Positions 1-9,994 are shown, counted from the first letter of the stretch. The stretch: 64,000 nucleotides of DNA from Staphylococcus sp. Marseille-Q5304 (GCF_943737015.1 NZ_CALSFP010000001.1:1984001-2048000), one strand, 5' to 3'. Translations and numbers: made by a program. The notes: a model not told the origin generated them from the letters alone.

Positions 1-1869
1 GGTCCTAGTTTATTAGAAGACTTTCACTTCAGAGAAAAAATCATGCATTTCGACCACGAACGTATTCCAGAGCGTATCGTTCATGCTAGAGGTTTCGGTG
101 CGCACGGTGAATTCCAAGTATACGAAGACCTTTCAAAATACACTTCTGCAGATTTCTTAACAAACCCAGATAAGACAACACCAGTCTTTGTACGTTTTTC
201 AACTGTACAAGGTTCAAAAGGTTCACCTGACACAGTACGTGACGTAAGAGGTTTCGCTACAAAATTCTACACAGATGAAGGTATATTCGATTTAGTAGGT
301 AATGATATTCCTGTATTCTTCATTCAAGATGCTATTAAATTCCCTGACTTAATTCACGCAGTTAAACCAGAACCTCATAATGAAATGCCTCAAGGTGGTT
401 CAGCTCATGATACTTTCTGGGATTTCTTCGCACAAAATCCAGAGTCAACTCATACTGCAGTTTGGGCAATGAGTGACCGTGGTATCCCTAAAAACTTCAG
501 ACAAGTTGAAGGTTTCGGTGTACACACTTTCCGTCTCGTAAACAGTGAAGGAAAATCTTATTTCGTTAAATTCCACTGGAAACCTGTACACGGTTTAGAA
601 TCATTCGTTTGGGATGAAGCACAAATCTTACATGGTAAAGATGTAGACTTCCATCGTAAAGACCTTTATGAATCAATCGAAAAAGGCGACTATCCAGAAT
701 GGGAATTAGGTTTACAAATCATTGAACCCGAACAAGAATTTGACTTCGACTTTGATATTCTAGATCCAACAAAAATTTGGCCAGAAGATCAAGTACCAGT
801 AAAAATCGTTGGTAAAATGACATTAAACCAAAACGTTTCAAATGTCTTCGACGAAACTGAACAAGCTGCTTTCCACCCTGGTCACATTGTTCCTGGTATT
901 GATTTCTCAAATGACCCATTGTTACAAGGTCGTTTATTCTCATACACTGATACACAAATTTCTCGTCTTGGCGGTCCTAACTTCAACCAAATCCCTATCA
1001 ACCGCCCAGTCAACGAAGTTCATAACAACCAACGCGATGCAATGCACCAAATGAACGTACACAAAGGTCAAGTCGCTTATCATAAAAATGCACTTAATAA
1101 TAATGAACCTCATACTTCTTCAAAAGAAGAAGGTGGCTATGAACACTATCAAGAAAAAGTAGAAGGACACAAAATCAGAAAACGTAGCGAAAGCTTTAAA
1201 GATTACTACAGCCAAGCTAAACTATATTTAAATAGTTTAACTCAACCTGAATTTGATCATACAGTAGATGGTTTCTCATTTGAACTTGGTATGTGTAAAT
1301 CAATCATGGTTAAACAAAACGCTGTTAATCAATTAAACAAAGTAGATCGCGAACTTGCTGAACGTGTAGCTAATAACATAGGCGTTGAAGTTCCAGAAGA
1401 AAACGAAGAAGTTCAATCAGACGCTAAAGACAGCAAATTAACAATGGAAAAATTCGATATTCCATTACCTGGACATTCTGTTGCCGTATTAATCAACGAT
1501 GATATTGATGAAGAAACATTAAAATCTTATGCTCAAACATTCGTTGATAACAAATTAAACTACGCTTTCGTTGGTAAACAACCACGCAACATTTCAGAAG
1601 ACTTCGGTATCACTGAAACATTCGATACAGCGCACCCAACACTATTTGATAGTTTAATGGTATACGCTAACGGCCAAGACTTATTACCAGAAGTAGAAGA
1701 ATTTGCTGAACTTACGTACAAACACAACAAACCATTAGTTGTTAACGAAGAAGCAGCACAAAGATTACAAAACTCTAAAATCTCATTAAGCGCACCAGGC
1801 GTATTCGTTTCAAATGATCCAGCAACAATCGTAAATGCATTTGATAGAGCTAGATATTGGGACAGATAA
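1..1869 (+). CDS. katE: Large-subunit (clade 2) monofunctional heme catalase, 5' end missing
   Basis: The gene breaks H2O2 down to water and oxygen. The frame is open from base 1 ([10 protein letters not shown]...), so the true start lies outside the window and 622 residues are visible. Catalase landmarks are the catalytic His in RIVHARG (about fragment residue 28), the Asn in [11 protein letters not shown], and the heme-ligand Tyr in RLFSYTDTQ (codon 943-945). The common staphylococcal KatA is about 505 residues; this protein carries about 150 extra C-terminal residues, beginning near [10 protein letters not shown], as in large-subunit catalases with a flavodoxin/DJ-1-like tail. It precedes ahpCF, so the first 4.4 kb form a peroxide-defence block. 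The family call is firm; katE rather than katA rests on the long tail. Confidence 0.93.
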   Translation, partial: GPSLLEDFHFREKIMHFDHERIPERIVHARGFGAHGEFQVYEDLSKYTSADFLTNPDKTTPVFVRFSTVQGSKGSPDTVRDVRGFATKFYTDEGIFDLVGNDIPVFFIQDAIKFPDLIHAVKPEPHNEMPQGGSAHDTFWDFFAQNPESTHTAVWAMSDRGIPKNFRQVEGFGVHTFRLVNSEGKSYFVKFHWKPVHGLESFVWDEAQILHGKDVDFHRKDLYESIEKGDYPEWELGLQIIEPEQEFDFDFDILDPTKIWPEDQVPVKIVGKMTLNQNVSNVFDETEQAAFHPGHIVPGIDFSNDPLLQGRLFSYTDTQISRLGGPNFNQIPINRPVNEVHNNQRDAMHQMNVHKGQVAYHKNALNNNEPHTSSKEEGGYEHYQEKVEGHKIRKRSESFKDYYSQAKLYLNSLTQPEFDHTVDGFSFELGMCKSIMVKQNAVNQLNKVDRELAERVANNIGVEVPEENEEVQSDAKDSKLTMEKFDIPLPGHSVAVLINDDIDEETLKSYAQTFVDNKLNYAFVGKQPRNISEDFGITETFDTAHPTLFDSLMVYANGQDLLPEVEEFAELTYKHNKPLVVNEEAAQRLQNSKISLSAPGVFVSNDPATIVNAFDRARYWDR

Positions 1870-1987
1870 TATAACCTCCCCTTTTGAAAGCATCTAACTA
1901 CAACGTTCCGTATAAACTATAAAAATCTTCTCAATTACGTTAATACAGTTGAGAACACAAAGACACATTTGATAAATAATTTAAAGT

Positions 1988-2053
1988 GATGCCACTTATA
2001 CTCCAGTTCAATATCAATAAGATTGATTTGCAACCACGAGATTAAGTGGCATC
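1988..2053. repeat. 11-bp inverted repeat downstream of catalase (weak terminator candidate)
   Basis: GATGCCACTTA at 1988-1998 is the exact reverse complement of TAAGTGGCATC at 2043-2053, with a 44-base spacer. A related AGTGGCACTT follows at about 2071. The 350-bp gap between katE and ahpC has no ORF. A loop this long and the absence of a clean T-run make a terminator only possible. It could also be a binding site. Confidence 0.4.
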
Positions 2054-2134
2054 TGCTTTAGCTTTTATGAAGTGGCACTTGAGCTTTTTAGATTGACGAA
2101 ATCATAACTAAATGCAATAATAGATAACGAAAGA

Positions 2135-2149
2135 TTAGAATTATTATAA
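2135..2149 (+). promoter_or_regulatory. PerR operator, upstream copy
   Basis: TTAGAATTATTATAA matches the 7-1-7 PerR consensus TTATAAT-N-ATTATAA at 13 of 14 informative positions. It lies 73 bp before the ahpC start. PerR repression of ahpCF and katA by such sites is established in S. aureus and B. subtilis. Confidence 0.8.
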
Positions 2150-2172
2150 ATAAGTAATTATGATAATCTATT

Positions 2173-2187
2173 TTATAATAATTCTAA
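2173..2187 (+). promoter_or_regulatory. PerR operator, downstream copy (mirror image of the first)
   Basis: TTATAATAATTCTAA again matches the PerR box at 13 of 14 positions and is the exact reverse complement of the site at 2135-2149. The centres are 38 bp apart. The SD of ahpC (AGGAGG) begins about 20 bp downstream, so binding here should block the promoter or early transcript. Confidence 0.8.
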
Positions 2188-2221
2188 ATCAAAATTACTG
2201 AATTCTTAGGAGGATGTTTTT

Positions 2222-2791
2222 ATGTCTTTAATTAATAAAGAAATTTTACCATTCACAGCAAATGCTTTTGATCCAAAGAAAGATGAGTTTTTCGAAATCT
2301 CAGATGAAAACTTAAAAGGTTCATGGAACGTTCTTTGCTTCTATCCAGCTGACTTCTCATTCGTATGTCCAACTGAATTAGAAGATTTACAAAATCAATA
2401 CGACAAATTACAAGAATTAGGCGTAAACGTTTATTCAGTTTCTACTGATACTCATTTCGTACACAAAGCTTGGCACGATCATTCAGATGCTATTAGCAAA
2501 ATCCAATACCCAATGATTGGTGACCCTTCTCAAACAATCACTCGTAACTTCGACGTATTAGATGAAGAAGACGGTCTTGCGCAACGTGCTACATTCGTAA
2601 TCGATCCAGATGGCGTTGTTCAAACTACTGAAATCAACGCAGGTGGCATCGGTCGTGACGCAAGTAACTTAGTAGACAAAATCAAAGCAGCACAATATGT
2701 ACGTCAACACCCAGGCGAAGTTTGCCCAGCAAAATGGGAAGAAGGTTCAGAAACATTACAACCTGGTCTTGACTTAGTAGGTAAAATCTAA
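2222..2791 (+). CDS. ahpC: Alkyl hydroperoxide reductase subunit C (2-Cys peroxiredoxin)
   Basis: A 189-residue typical 2-Cys peroxiredoxin that reduces H2O2, organic hydroperoxides and peroxynitrite in the cytoplasm. The peroxidatic Cys49 sits in FSFVCPTEL and the resolving Cys168 in GEVCPAKW. Length and motifs match staphylococcal AhpC. The start is set by TTAGGAGGATG just upstream. It is followed after 16 bp by ahpF, its disulfide reductase, in one operon. Two PerR boxes lie directly upstream, so peroxide induction is expected. The identification is secure. Confidence 0.98.
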   Translation: MSLINKEILPFTANAFDPKKDEFFEISDENLKGSWNVLCFYPADFSFVCPTELEDLQNQYDKLQELGVNVYSVSTDTHFVHKAWHDHSDAISKIQYPMIGDPSQTITRNFDVLDEEDGLAQRATFVIDPDGVVQTTEINAGGIGRDASNLVDKIKAAQYVRQHPGEVCPAKWEEGSETLQPGLDLVGKI

Positions 2792-2807
2792 GGAGGCATT
2801 GATTTAA

Positions 2808-4331
2808 ATGCTTGAAGCACAACTCAAATCACAATTAGAACAATTACTTCAACTTATGGAAGGTGACATTGTATTCAAAGCTAGCTACGGTTCAGATAAT
2901 AAATCTAAAGAATTAAAGGAATTATTAGATGAAGTAGCGTCAATGTCATCACGCATCACTGTTGAAGAGGCAGACCTTAAACGTACACCAAGTTTCACAG
3001 TAGATAGACCTGATGAATCAAGTGGTATCACGTTTGCTGGTCTTCCGATGGGGCATGAATTCAACTCATTTGTACTCGCAATTCTACAAGTAAGTGGTCG
3101 TGCACCAAAAGAAGAACAATCAGTCATTGATCAAATCAAAGCACTCGACCGTCCGCTACATTTTGAGACTTATATTAGTCTTACTTGTCAAAAATGCCCT
3201 GACGTTGTCCAAGCTTTAAATTTAATGAGTCTATTAAATCCAAATATCACTCATACAATGATTGATGGTGCTATTTTCAGAGAAGAATCTGAAGATATTA
3301 TGGCTGTGCCAGCTATTTTCTTAGATGGTGAAGAATTTGGTAACGGTCGTATGACTGTTCAAGATATTTTATCTAGTTTAGGCAGCCAAGCTGACCCTGC
3401 AGAATTCGACAACAAAGACCCATATGATGTTTTAATTCTTGGTGGAGGACCAGCAAGTGGTAGTGCTGCTATTTACACTGCACGTAAAGGTTTACGTACA
3501 GGTATCGTTGCTGACCGTATCGGTGGCCAAGTAAATGATACAGCAGCAATCGAAAACTTCATTACTGTTAAAGAAACAGATGGTCCTAAGTTTTCATCAG
3601 CTTTAGAAGATCACATCAATCACTATGATGTGGATATCATGACAGGTATTCGTGCTGACGGTATCGAAAAAGAGGACGATGGTATTACTGTAACGCTAGA
3701 TAATGGCGCTCAATTACAAAGTAAAACTGTCATCATTTCAACAGGTGCACGTTGGCGTAAACTTGAAATACCTGGTGAGGACGAGCTAATCAATAAAGGG
3801 GTCGCATTCTGCCCGCACTGTGACGGTCCTTTATTTGAAAACAAAGATGTTGCTGTCGTTGGTGGCGGCAATTCAGGTGTCGAAGCTGCGATCGACTTAG
3901 CTGGTATCGTTAAAAACGTTACGTTATTAGAACGTAATCCAGAATTAAAAGCTGATAACGTATTACAAGAAAGATTAAATTCATTATCAAATGTAAAGGT
4001 TATTAAAAATGCTCAAACAACTGAAGTATTAGGTGAAGGTTCCGTAACGGGTCTACAATATCAAGATAAATCAACTGGAGAACTACATTCATTAGAATTA
4101 GAAGGTATTTTCGTACAAATCGGACTACTGCCTAACACTGAATGGTTAGATAACTATGTTGAGTTAAATGAGGCAAAAGAAATTATGATTGATCGTAAGA
4201 ACGCAACAAGCGTGCCAGGCATTTTTGCGGCAGGCGATGTAACTGACGATCGCAATAAACAAATCATTATTTCAATGGGTGCAGGTGCCAATGCAGCACT
4301 TAATGCCTTTGATTATATTATCAGACATTAA
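2808..4331 (+). CDS. ahpF: Alkyl hydroperoxide reductase subunit F (NADH:peroxiredoxin reductase)
   Basis: A 507-residue flavoprotein that passes electrons from NADH through FAD and two dithiol centres to AhpC. The N-terminal tandem thioredoxin-like domain carries Cys127-x2-Cys130 (TCQKCP). The thioredoxin-reductase-like part has the FAD-binding GGGPAS near residue 212, redox CPHC at 335-338, and a second dinucleotide motif GGGNSG near 350. The SD AAGGAGG ends about 10 bases before the ATG. It is co-transcribed with ahpC and ends in a strong terminator. Confidence 0.98.
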   Translation: MLEAQLKSQLEQLLQLMEGDIVFKASYGSDNKSKELKELLDEVASMSSRITVEEADLKRTPSFTVDRPDESSGITFAGLPMGHEFNSFVLAILQVSGRAPKEEQSVIDQIKALDRPLHFETYISLTCQKCPDVVQALNLMSLLNPNITHTMIDGAIFREESEDIMAVPAIFLDGEEFGNGRMTVQDILSSLGSQADPAEFDNKDPYDVLILGGGPASGSAAIYTARKGLRTGIVADRIGGQVNDTAAIENFITVKETDGPKFSSALEDHINHYDVDIMTGIRADGIEKEDDGITVTLDNGAQLQSKTVIISTGARWRKLEIPGEDELINKGVAFCPHCDGPLFENKDVAVVGGGNSGVEAAIDLAGIVKNVTLLERNPELKADNVLQERLNSLSNVKVIKNAQTTEVLGEGSVTGLQYQDKSTGELHSLELEGIFVQIGLLPNTEWLDNYVELNEAKEIMIDRKNATSVPGIFAAGDVTDDRNKQIIISMGAGANAALNAFDYIIRH

Positions 4332-4369
4332 TACCTAAGAAGAATCACCCCCCCTATCATAATAGAAAT

Positions 4370-4416
4370 AAACACGTTTCAGAGTATAACACTACTTTGA
4401 AACGTGTTTTTTGTTT
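4370..4416 (+). terminator. Rho-independent terminator of ahpCF
   Basis: AAACACGTTTC (4370-4380) pairs with GAAACGTGTTT (4399-4409), followed by TTTTTGTTT. Confidence 0.9.
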
Positions 4417-4627
4417 AATATATATCTAATTTAAAAACTCAATATTTACGCTTTATTGCTTACGAATTCGAAGTAATTTGATATGATGTTCAAAACTTTG
4501 TCACTTGTTCATTTATGGCGCATTTAAATAGTTAGCTTGACGTGATACGCTTAGGTTATAATTTAAAAGAATAGAACTGTTGAATAACATTTTTCAACTC
4601 AACATCACAAAGGAGCAATACGTTTTT

Positions 4628-5251
4628 ATGAAGAAAATAATTATCCCCGCATTAACTATAGCATTTACTGTTACTCTTACAGCGTGCGGCAACCCTGGTA
4701 CGAATAAAGATGAACAACAACCAAATAAGCACGAAGCACCTAAAAACGTTGATAAAGTAACTGAAAATAATATCTTCCACTCTACTAAAAAAGGTAAAAA
4801 GCTTAGTGAACAAGAAATGAATAAAGCGATTTCTAAATACTTAGAAACGAACGCAGATATTTTAGATAATAAATATCAAATTCAATACAAGTTAGATAAG
4901 CAATCTACTTCTGATAAGAAAATTACTGATGCTCAAGCTAAAAGATTATCGAAATTATCACACAATGCAATTAAAAATGATGTCCGCTTTAAAAAGTTTG
5001 TAAAAAATAACACATTACCAGAAGGTTATAAAGAAAATGTAGATCGTATTATTAAATATTTCACAGCACTCAATAGTACGATTGCAGATGCAGATCAAGA
5101 AATCGAAGAGTTAGACTATCAACCACAAAACAAACTTAATGTCGTGGACGTCTCTACAAAATATGCCGGTGACGTTAACGGCAAGCAACAAGACAAAATT
5201 AAAAAATTCCTTAAATCTAAAAATATCGACACGAAAGCAATTGATAAATAA
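4628..5251 (+). CDS. Putative lipoprotein, function unknown
   Basis: A 207-residue protein when started at ATG 4628, preceded by AAAGGAGCAATACG. The frame also opens 48 bases earlier, but that start has no SD and would place residues before the signal peptide. The N-terminus is a lipoprotein signal: two Lys, a hydrophobic stretch, and lipobox LTAC with Cys20 as the lipidated residue. The mature part is very hydrophilic and rich in Lys, Asp and Asn, with a low-complexity linker of about 30 residues (NKDEQQPNK...) before a mostly helical body. I recognise no enzymatic motif. It is a single-gene unit between terminators, expected on the outer face of the membrane. Confidence 0.85.
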   Translation: MKKIIIPALTIAFTVTLTACGNPGTNKDEQQPNKHEAPKNVDKVTENNIFHSTKKGKKLSEQEMNKAISKYLETNADILDNKYQIQYKLDKQSTSDKKITDAQAKRLSKLSHNAIKNDVRFKKFVKNNTLPEGYKENVDRIIKYFTALNSTIADADQEIEELDYQPQNKLNVVDVSTKYAGDVNGKQQDKIKKFLKSKNIDTKAIDK

Positions 5252-5391
5252 ATATAAGCGATAGATAAATTTGTTTATACATCGAATTAAAATTACAAAA
5301 TGGTGACATTCCTTTGACAACGTAAATGCGATAACTATCCTATTTAAGCACATTCACTCTATTCATTTATCAAACTTTGTTTTGTATTTGT

Positions 5392-5426
5392 AAAAAACCT
5401 TACATGATTGTAAGGTTTTTTAATTT
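5392..5426 (+). terminator. Rho-independent terminator
   Basis: AAAAAACCTTACA and TGTAAGGTTTTTT form a stem around a short ATGAT loop, about 140 bp after the lipoprotein stop. Confidence 0.85.
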
Positions 5427-5525
5427 AACATATATTTTATCTGAAAATGACTTTTGTTATGCTAAACAGAAATCGTTAAGGACGCATAAATAAAACAAAA
5501 ATAAATGAATAAGGAGGTTAGTGCT

Positions 5526-5732
5526 TTGATTATTACAATGTTATTAGGTGCCGTCACTGCTATCTGTATCGCATATAACATATTTGAAACCGAAGAAAAG
5601 TACGGTGTCGTCACATATAAAAAGATTATACTTAGTGTCACCTATGTAATAGCTGCGGTCATTGTGGGTAGTTTCATAGATAATATTCACTTTATATTCC
5701 AAGGATTTCATGAAACTTTAAATAATAAATAA
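5526..5732 (+). CDS. Small two-helix membrane protein, TTG start
   Basis: A 68-residue protein with two predicted membrane segments (around residues 2-17 and 33-52) separated by a charged loop. The first in-frame ATG (5505) lies before the SD AAGGAGG (5511-5517), so it cannot be the start. TTG at 5526 is 8 bases after the SD and is chosen. Family and function are not recognised. The gene stands alone between two hairpins. Confidence 0.65.
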   Translation: MIITMLLGAVTAICIAYNIFETEEKYGVVTYKKIILSVTYVIAAVIVGSFIDNIHFIFQGFHETLNNK

Positions 5733-5738
5733 AAAAAA

Positions 5739-5778
5739 ATATTAATCTAAACTGTATTCCCAATGTTTAGACTAATAT
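5739..5778. terminator. Bidirectional terminator between convergent genes
   Basis: ATATTAATCTAAAC (5739-5752) pairs with GTTTAGACTAATAT (5765-5778) with one mismatch, an A-run on one side and a T-rich tail on the other. It serves the small membrane gene (+) and the phosphatase gene (-). Confidence 0.8.
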
Positions 5779-5799
5779 CTTTCTCATACATATAAATAA

Positions 5800-6384
5800 T
5801 TAATAATCTTTTTCCACCACGTACGGCACGCAATTGTCAACTTCACGGTCAATTGCTGTTTCTTGTTTATCATATCCTAAGTATACCATCATACATCTGA
5901 TTACAACTTGATGCGCAACAACTGCGATGGTTTCTAAAGAAGGGTCAACTTCTTTTTCGAAAAATTGTTTCACTCGGTTTAATACATCTGTGTAACTTTC
6001 CCCTTCAGGTGCCTTTTGAGTGAAACTATGTCTAAATGATTTATAATTCTCATCATTAAAATAAGCTGAATATGTTGGATTTTGCTTTAAGTCACTAACT
6101 AAAGTACCTTCGAACAACCCTAATGAGCGTTCTCTTAATGTACTAGTTACTGTTGTAGGAATGGCTTTATCGAATATTGCACCGTATGTTTGCTTTGTTC
6201 TTGTTAAATCAGAAACATAAACACGGTCAATATCTTTTTGTTCAAATTCTTCTTTTAAAGCTTGTGCTGACTGAAGTCCTTTTTCAGTTAATTGAACATC
6301 CATTTGTCCACAAAAGTAGTCTTTCCCATGTTTTTTATCATAGTTGGATTGTGATTCTCCGTGACGAATTAAAAAAATCTTCAT
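5800..6384 (-). CDS. Histidine phosphatase superfamily protein (phosphoglycerate mutase-like)
   Basis: A 194-residue cytoplasmic protein of the histidine phosphatase (phosphoglycerate mutase-like) family. The N-terminal LIRHGES holds the phospho-accepting His8. An acidic RERSLG segment follows in the middle, and the second catalytic His lies in VVAHQVVIR near residue 158. The length fits broad-specificity phosphatases rather than glycolytic mutase (about 230-250). The SD GATGAGGAG precedes the ATG. The substrate cannot be read from the sequence. Confidence 0.9.
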   Translation of the reverse strand: MKIFLIRHGESQSNYDKKHGKDYFCGQMDVQLTEKGLQSAQALKEEFEQKDIDRVYVSDLTRTKQTYGAIFDKAIPTTVTSTLRERSLGLFEGTLVSDLKQNPTYSAYFNDENYKSFRHSFTQKAPEGESYTDVLNRVKQFFEKEVDPSLETIAVVAHQVVIRCMMVYLGYDKQETAIDREVDNCVPYVVEKDY

Positions 6385-6784
6385 GAAATTCTCCTCATCT
6401 CTCTTAAAATATTTAGCTGTTATAAAATAATAAGAATTGTCAATATGCAGACACTACATAATAGTTTACACATATCTCTACCCCTATCATATCCAAGGTT
6501 TTACAAATGTTCAAATAAAGCAATCACACAATTTTTACAAGTTTGTGACAAACAGAGATTTACGGTGTTACTTTTCTCAAAAATTGCTGTTATATCGTCT
6601 TTTTTTACTTTTTACAGTTGTATAACTGCTCGTATATCAATTTATCTTATACTGTTGTAGTTTTTATAAATATACTTTTCAATATAAAGATGTAAATTAT
6701 GACAATATTATAAAAGTTTGTTTAAAACAATACACAAATGGCTCGAATCATTTAAAATGGAGTGAAAAGGAGGAAATAAACTCA
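6385..6784. other. 400-bp AT-rich intergenic region
   Basis: This gap separates two divergent genes. The short plus-strand frames inside it have no SD or membrane or domain pattern. It should hold the promoters of both neighbours, but I see no operator or structured RNA that stands out. Confidence 0.5.
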
Positions 6785-7114
6785 ATGAATAAAAAAGTTG
6801 CATTACCTATTATTTTAGTACTGGCTATTATTGGGATCGTCTTCACATTAATGATGGTGTTCTCTAGTCAATCAAGTACATATTATGGTTATATGAAAGA
6901 CAGTACAACTGCTGAAAAGGTTGTCAGCGAGAAAGATGGTCTCGTAACGAAAAATGTTAAAATAGAAAAAGAAGATGATTTCAAACCTAAAAAAGGTGAT
7001 TTCGTTAAACTCGCTTCAAAAGATGAAGGTGAGAGTTTCTATAAAAAAGAAATCGTGAAACACGATGACATTCCTCACGGTTTAATGATGAAAATTCATA
7101 AAATGAAGATGTAA
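6785..7114 (+). CDS. Membrane-anchored small protein, function unknown
   Basis: A 109-residue protein with one N-terminal membrane segment (about residues 5-27) and a Lys/Asp/Glu-rich outer domain of about 80 residues. It resembles the YxeA-type small exported proteins in size and layout, but I see no diagnostic motif. The last residues (HGLMMKIHKMKM) are Met- and His-rich. The SD AGGAGG at 6768-6773 lies 11 bases before the ATG. Monocistronic, closed by a strong terminator. Confidence 0.75.
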   Translation: MNKKVALPIILVLAIIGIVFTLMMVFSSQSSTYYGYMKDSTTAEKVVSEKDGLVTKNVKIEKEDDFKPKKGDFVKLASKDEGESFYKKEIVKHDDIPHGLMMKIHKMKM

Positions 7115-7117
7115 CAT

Positions 7118-7156
7118 AAAAAGCACTGGCGTAATCTATACGCCAGTGCTTTTTAT
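7118..7156. terminator. Rho-independent terminator
   Basis: AAAGCACTGGCGT pairs with ACGCCAGTGCTTTTT around a short loop. It lies between convergent genes and probably works in both directions. Confidence 0.9.
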
Positions 7157-7178
7157 TTATTAAATTATTTAATTTAAG

Positions 7179-8513
7179 TTACCCTTGCCCTGCGCTTCTA
7201 TCTTTGAAATATAAATAACCTTCGATAGCAAATACGATGATGAGTGAGAAGCCAAAGAGAGGCATCAAAATACCGAGTATTACAAGTATGATGAACAATG
7301 AAATAGACATCGGCTTTTTCACTCGTTTAGGGACTTTAACTTTACTACTTTTCATTCTCTTAATCCAAGAGTAAAAACCAAATCCTATTGCACATAACAA
7401 TGCGATACATACAATTAAATTGATAATCTTATTCGCAATTCCGAAAAGATGTCCCTCATGTAATGGGATGCCCCACGTGAACCACTTACCGATGATGCCG
7501 TACTCTTGATACTTCACTTGACCTAAGTTCTTTCCAGTATATTGATCTAAGTACAACGTTTTTTCATCGTATGGAGATACGTCTAACCCCGTAACACCTG
7601 TATTACTACTCTTCGTCAAGGTGAAGGCGCCTTCTGGTTTTGATGGGTAAACGATCGAATAAGGTTTAGACATACCATTCTGTTTAGCTGCTTTAACCAC
7701 TTTATCAATAGAAATTTGTTTTTTGAAATCCGTTTTAGGTATTTCTCCACTTCCATGATGTGCTGCATGTTTCGATTCAGGTTGCTTATTCTTTCTCGTT
7801 GCCCATGGTATTTCGTTTACATCTGATTTAGGAGGGTTCACAGTGAGTTCAGACTGCCCTAATGTCCCAGAAGTACTTAGAATATTCGCAAGCTTGGCAC
7901 CTGTAAAACCTGACCACGGTAATCCTGTAATTACTAAAATAAGAACCGGGATCGCAATAATCATCCCTATGAAAGCATGTACTTTCTGGAATCTCAGTTG
8001 TTTCGCGTTATTTTTTAATAATTTCTTCTTAAATAACATAAACAGACCAGACAATATCATAAATACAGTCCAACACGCTGTCAGTTCTACCAAATAATTA
8101 ATAATTGTATTATTCGTATAGAGTGAACTATGTATACTTCTTACCACATTCGCATATGTATGTTTTGCATTTTGATCTGCTACAATTTGATGATTATCAT
8201 CAATAAATACATAGCGTTGATTACCTGCCATGTCATCGAGCGTTATTCGGCTATTATAAGGCTCAGACATAATACTGACCTTACTAATATAAAACCCTTC
8301 AAACTTATGCTCTACTTCATCCACAGCGTCATCGAGCGATTGATAATGCTCTACCTTACTTTTGTCAAAAAACTCATGTTTATAAATATTATTTTCTACA
8401 TCTTGGAAAAATAAAAAACCTATCCCTGATAACGTTAATGTTATCAGTAATGGTGCGATGAAAAATGCTGCATAAAAATGTAATCTTTGTAATGGATTAA
8501 AACTATTTTTCAA
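7179..8513 (-). CDS. PepSY-associated transmembrane protein (PiuB-like), TTG start
   Basis: A 444-residue membrane protein of the PepSY-associated TM family, often linked to iron or heme reduction and uptake. Four or five membrane helices are visible: FYAAFFIAPLLITLTLSG near the start, one around residue 155, one around residue 185, then a pair at the C-terminus. Two PepSY-like extracytoplasmic segments lie between them. A conserved HEGHLFG precedes a late helix. A longer frame opens upstream, but the SD AAAGGTGG (8523-8530) sits 9 bases before TTG 8513, so TTG is chosen. A Fur-like box lies about 105 bp upstream, which fits iron control. Confidence 0.85.
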   Translation of the reverse strand: MKNSFNPLQRLHFYAAFFIAPLLITLTLSGIGFLFFQDVENNIYKHEFFDKSKVEHYQSLDDAVDEVEHKFEGFYISKVSIMSEPYNSRITLDDMAGNQRYVFIDDNHQIVADQNAKHTYANVVRSIHSSLYTNNTIINYLVELTACWTVFMILSGLFMLFKKKLLKNNAKQLRFQKVHAFIGMIIAIPVLILVITGLPWSGFTGAKLANILSTSGTLGQSELTVNPPKSDVNEIPWATRKNKQPESKHAAHHGSGEIPKTDFKKQISIDKVVKAAKQNGMSKPYSIVYPSKPEGAFTLTKSSNTGVTGLDVSPYDEKTLYLDQYTGKNLGQVKYQEYGIIGKWFTWGIPLHEGHLFGIANKIINLIVCIALLCAIGFGFYSWIKRMKSSKVKVPKRVKKPMSISLFIILVILGILMPLFGFSLIIVFAIEGYLYFKDRSAGQG

Positions 8514-8617
8514 ATTAAAATTCCACCTTTCTGTACATATTATAGGGGAAATCTTTAAAAAGTATGTAGACAATTTGTGACGACTGAATTTTTAAATAAA
8601 AATTTATTTTTATCTTA

Positions 8618-8632
8618 TGAAAATGAATATGA
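8618..8632 (-). promoter_or_regulatory. Possible Fur box upstream of the PepSY gene
   Basis: TGAAAATGAATATGA agrees with the 7-1-7 Fur pattern TGATAAT-N-ATTATCA at 11 of 14 positions. The region is AT-rich, so a chance match is possible. Confidence 0.35.
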
Positions 8633-8644
8633 TTGCTCGGATAT

Positions 8645-8686
8645 AAAAAACTGGTTTACAGATTATTTTCAATCTATAAACCAGTA
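8645..8686 (-). terminator. Terminator of the lysE-family gene
   Basis: On the minus strand, ACTGGTTTATAGATT pairs with AATCTGTAAACCAGT (one G-U pair) and runs into TTTTTTATAT. Confidence 0.88.
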
Positions 8687-8746
8687 GGGACACTTAATTA
8701 AATATCAGTTTCTCATCATTTTGAATGGTTAAAATACTAAATTACT

Positions 8747-9376
8747 TTAACCTTTACTTAGTAATAAATTGATAGATAATGCTATAAGTACAGCACCTAT
8801 CGTATAATCAAATATTGCTTTAACTTTTCTGCGCGTTAATAACTTTTTAATGTATTGGAAAATAAATACGCAAAATATAAACCAAGTTAAAATAACCGTT
8901 GTTGTAATTGCAGTCAACATTGTAAGTTTCGCTGTTGCGCCATCACCTGCAGAAACAAATTGAGGTAGAATACTTATGTAATATAATAATGCTTTCGGAT
9001 TTAAACTCGTACTTAGAAACCCTTGTTGATAAGAAGTGAAGTACGATGTACGATCAGGCTTTAATTGACTTTCAGATTCTGAAAAATCCATACTCTTACG
9101 TGCTGATAAAATACTTTTTAGACCTAAATAAATTAAATAACATGCGCCTAAAATCTTAATCGCTAAAAATACGTAATACATTTTGGCTAAAATAAATACT
9201 ATTCCGAAGATAACAAGTAAAGAATAACAAACGTGGCCTGTAGTTATACCTAATGCTGCCATAGCTCCATTCGCTTTACCAGAATGAATTGAATTTCTCA
9301 TAACTACGAAGAAATCTGGACCAGGTACTAAAATAAGCATTAAAGTTATCGTGATAAATGTAATTACTTCTTCCAT
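8747..9376 (-). CDS. LysE/RhtB-family amino-acid exporter
   Basis: A 209-residue membrane protein with the hydrophobicity and length of LysE/RhtB exporters, about six helices. The family-typical N-terminal LVPGPDFF motif and GxxTGH region (ALGITTGHV) are present. The likely role is proton-driven export of amino acids or derivatives; the substrate is unknown. The frame opens 15 bases earlier, but GGAGGTGG lies 5-6 bases before ATG 9376, which is chosen. Single-gene unit. Confidence 0.9.
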   Translation of the reverse strand: MEEVITFITITLMLILVPGPDFFVVMRNSIHSGKANGAMAALGITTGHVCYSLLVIFGIVFILAKMYYVFLAIKILGACYLIYLGLKSILSARKSMDFSESESQLKPDRTSYFTSYQQGFLSTSLNPKALLYYISILPQFVSAGDGATAKLTMLTAITTTVILTWFIFCVFIFQYIKKLLTRRKVKAIFDYTIGAVLIALSINLLLSKG

Positions 9377-9518
9377 TTTTTCCACCTCCATCCTCGTCTA
9401 TGTTATCAACTTCCAAGAGCCTTCTCAATAAGGGAGAGCCCAATATTTTAAATTCAATTTAATCTAAATTTTCTAAATATGACACCCAATCATTCTGTAA
9501 AAATTATTAGCAGTTTTG

Positions 9519-9547
9519 TTGTAACTCATAATAAAAATTGCTATATT
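9519..9547 (+). promoter_or_regulatory. Promoter candidate for an orphan transcript
   Basis: TTGTAA (9519-9524), a 17-bp spacer and TATATT (9542-9547) give a reasonable sigma-A promoter with no gene behind it other than the hairpin-ended segment ending at 9666. Confidence 0.4.
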
Positions 9548-9553
9548 GTATTT

Positions 9554-9666
9554 GTAGTTTGTAAAAACTACTCGTCTTTTATATTCATGAACATATTACT
9601 CTTTAGACGGTATTCTTTATCCGTTTTTCAGCCGACAATATTATCATATTGTCGGCTGTTTTTATT
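9554..9666 (+). ncRNA. Candidate small RNA of about 110 nt
   Basis: A promoter-like sequence is followed by three short stems: GTAGTTT/AAACTAC at about 9556-9573, ACGG/CCGT at about 9607-9624, and a strong terminator (CAGCCGACAATA/TATTGTCGGCTG at 9629-9659 plus T-run). No credible ORF with SD lies inside, and the upstream gene faces away. An intrinsic terminator with no gene upstream is the main evidence. It matches no staphylococcal sRNA I can name. Confidence 0.4.
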
Positions 9667-9994
9667 TTATAACCTAGAATTTTTCTTCAATTTAACGCTC
9701 CTAATTTTGAACAATTTTTATATTTTAGATTATCCCTTAAGTATTCAACTCACTATTTAGAATTATTATAAATTATTTGGAAAGTAAAAACCTTATTGCG
9801 GAGCGATTCGTAACCTTTTTCGTTAAAATACTGGTGTTTAATTTAGACAAACCCCTCCACATTTGATGAAATATAATGTATAATAAGAGTCAGATTAAAA
9901 TTATTACAATCAATAAGAAATATAACTGACACAAATTCTCAATTAGATTAGAAATACTATCCAGTTACATTCTTAATAAAAGGAGAGAGATTCA
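9667..9994. other. 330-bp AT-rich intergenic region
   Basis: There is no ORF with a ribosome binding site. It should contain the promoter of the gene at 9995. No distinct operator or structured RNA was seen. Confidence 0.45.

Noticed and set aside
9479..9760. 93-codon plus-strand frame across the sRNA candidate
   Set aside because: It runs through the strong terminator hairpin at 9629-9666 and lacks an SD; the hydrophobic composition follows from AT-rich DNA.
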